Shown here one piece after another: positions 63,046 through 64,000 of a stretch of DNA of 64,000 bases. Made by a program: the position numbers and the translations under genes. Below the pieces are notes generated by a model. It was not told where the DNA came from. It ran no database searches and worked only from the letters and a program-made list of their open reading frames with translations. Position 1 is the first letter of the stretch. Every line of letters begins with the position of its first letter. Source of the stretch: Deltaproteobacteria bacterium (GTDB taxonomy: Bacteria > Desulfobacterota > Desulfobacteria > Desulfobacterales > SpSt-501). The DNA lies in the NCBI GenBank assembly GCA_016219005.1, contig JACRCN010000045.1, positions 1 to 64,000 on the forward strand, in the 5' to 3' direction.

Positions 63046-64000
63046 TCAGGGTTTGTGCTCATGGCCATCGGCCGGAGATTTGAAACCCTCCGGGGTCCTG
63101 GAAGGCGCCGCCGGCTTGTCTGTGGAGGGGGAAACCGCCGGCAGACGCCCTCCGACCGCCCGTCCCAGATCCGCCCTGATGATCCAGTAATCCCGCACTA
63201 CTTCCAAGTACTTCGTGTAGGCGTTAAACTCCTGTTGTTTCGCCGCCAGCAGATCGAAGGCGCCTACCAGCATGTAATTGTATTTTTCCAGGGTGAGGGC
63301 AACAATGCGTTGCCTCAGCGGCAGAATCACGCGCTTATAGTGGTCAATCAGATAACGCTGCATGATCAGCTTATCTCGCAGCAACCTCACCTCGGATCGA
63401 ATATCAACCGCCAGAGCCGTCAGTTCACTTATTTCTCGCCGAAGCAAAGCTTCACCCTGCGAGATCTTTGCCTGGCGCTGGTCAAAAATCGGCAGCTCGA
63501 TCGATATCTCAGGCCCGACGACCCACTGGCGATCTGTGTCGCGTTCTGCATTGACACCGGTTTCCGCGTCTGCCAGCCATCGCCAGGCAATCGTCGTCCC
63601 GAGGGTCTGCGCGAATGTGTCTATCTTTTTTCTTGCGGCCTCCAGGTCGAGGCGATTCATTATGGCAAGCGTCTCGACCTGCTCCAGGATGCCTTCCTTC
63701 GGCGGTATATCCGGAAGCTGGTCCGGGGTTCTCCATTTCGTGCGCCCGCCCCACAATCCCATTAACTTTGTAAGCTTTTCCCTGGCAGCCCGAAGCTGGT
63801 TTTCGCTTTCCACCAGCGATATCCGCGATTCCTCGAATTGACCTTGCTCGACTGAGAGGCTCAGGTCGCTGATATTGCCCGCTCCGTGCAGCCGCAGCGC
63901 AAATTCATATGAGGCCTGGGCCGCCGCTACAACCCGAGACCGCAGATGCCTGATGTTGGCCGCGCCAAGCGCCTCGTAATATGCCCGCTCGGCCTCGGCG
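63046..64000 (-). CDS. Outer-membrane efflux protein (TolC-like), 5' end beyond the window
   Basis: The frame stays open from its stop near 63046 to the window edge, so the N-terminus is missing; at least 318 residues are visible. TolC-type helices are recognisable: SYEFALRLHGAGNISDLSLSVEQGQ (in outline), LRAAREKLTKLMGLWGG, WRWLADAETGVNAERDTDRQWVVGPEISIELPIFDQ (split) and IRSEVRLLRDKL. It is a second TolC beside the one at 59.8 kb. It probably starts the copper operon, or belongs to a further unit upstream. Confidence 0.88.
   Translation of the reverse strand, partial: AEAERAYYEALGAANIRHLRSRVVAAAQASYEFALRLHGAGNISDLSLSVEQGQFEESRISLVESENQLRAAREKLTKLMGLWGGRTKWRTPDQLPDIPPKEGILEQVETLAIMNRLDLEAARKKIDTFAQTLGTTIAWRWLADAETGVNAERDTDRQWVVGPEISIELPIFDQRQAKISQGEALLRREISELTALAVDIRSEVRLLRDKLIMQRYLIDHYKRVILPLRQRIVALTLEKYNYMLVGAFDLLAAKQQEFNAYTKYLEVVRDYWIIRADLGRAVGGRLPAVSPSTDKPAAPSRTPEGFKSPADGHEHKP

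Overview
The window reads as chromosomal DNA from a G+C-rich Gram-negative bacterium. Outer-membrane biology is abundant: Lnt, Pal, PqiABC, a TorF-type porin and two TolC-family proteins. Gene content (NfnAB-type reductase, PiT-DUF47, an ECF sigma/anti-sigma/DUF3106 set, DUF4139, a DUF1343 fusion) suggests a Desulfobacterota ('deltaproteobacterial') or related proteobacterial lineage. That placement is an inference; no rRNA or tRNA was recognised.

Layout. 0.2-4.7 kb (+): exported polysaccharide deacetylase, DUF4015-type glycoside hydrolase, and a serine-hydrolase/DUF1343 fusion that looks like an AmiE-NamZ peptidoglycan-recycling enzyme in one chain. 4.9-8.3 kb: small exported protein, a decayed DUF1343 fragment, and a SNF2 helicase with two SWIM zinc motifs. 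8.4-9.0 kb (-): AT-richer VapBC toxin-antitoxin pair. 9.3-11.6 kb (-): DUF4139 protein and TatD. 11.8-14.2 kb (+): NfnA and NfnB, closed by a strong terminator. 14.4-16.2 kb (+): DUF47 and PiT phosphate transporter. 16.2-19.5 kb (-): lnt, prfB (with programmed +1 frameshift) and an HD hydrolase. 19.7-23.2 kb (+): two small proteins, a Tyr/Gly/His-rich exported protein, ECF sigma factor, zinc anti-sigma factor, DUF3106 protein and a terminator. 23.2-24.1 kb: AT-richer non-coding stretch with a consensus promoter. 24.1-25.2 kb (+): ATP-grasp ligase. 25.3-26.8 kb (-): GH17-like protein and DUF192 protein. 27.2-29.8 kb (+): two EamA transporters and UbiG. 29.9-31.1 kb (+): AI-2E family permease. 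31.1-34.7 kb (-): PqiA split into two genes, PqiB and PqiC. 34.9-36.1 kb: excisionase-like HTH protein and a PHP protein.

36.4-48.8 kb is a long minus-strand run. In transcription order it holds DUF547, a MerA/Lpd-like flavoprotein, zwf, a TVP38 membrane protein, pgl, tal, rpiA, a Tat-exported molybdopterin protein, acnA and a fused arsenosugar-type glycosyltransferase. Most of the pentose phosphate pathway is therefore encoded together. An 83-bp repeat (about 89% identical, inverted) begins at the stop codons of DUF547 and of the neighbouring tpx gene.

49.7-55.2 kb: a DRR-rich protein, a molybdenum-carrier-like protein, Pal, and then a sigma54-type promoter before glnK-amt and a TorF-type porin. 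55.4-64.0 kb (-): a copper/silver export cluster in the order TolC (cut by the window end), multicopper oxidase, YtkA-like protein, TolC, CusB-like adaptor and CusA-like RND pump. No CRISPR array, complete insertion sequence, prophage or RNA gene was found.
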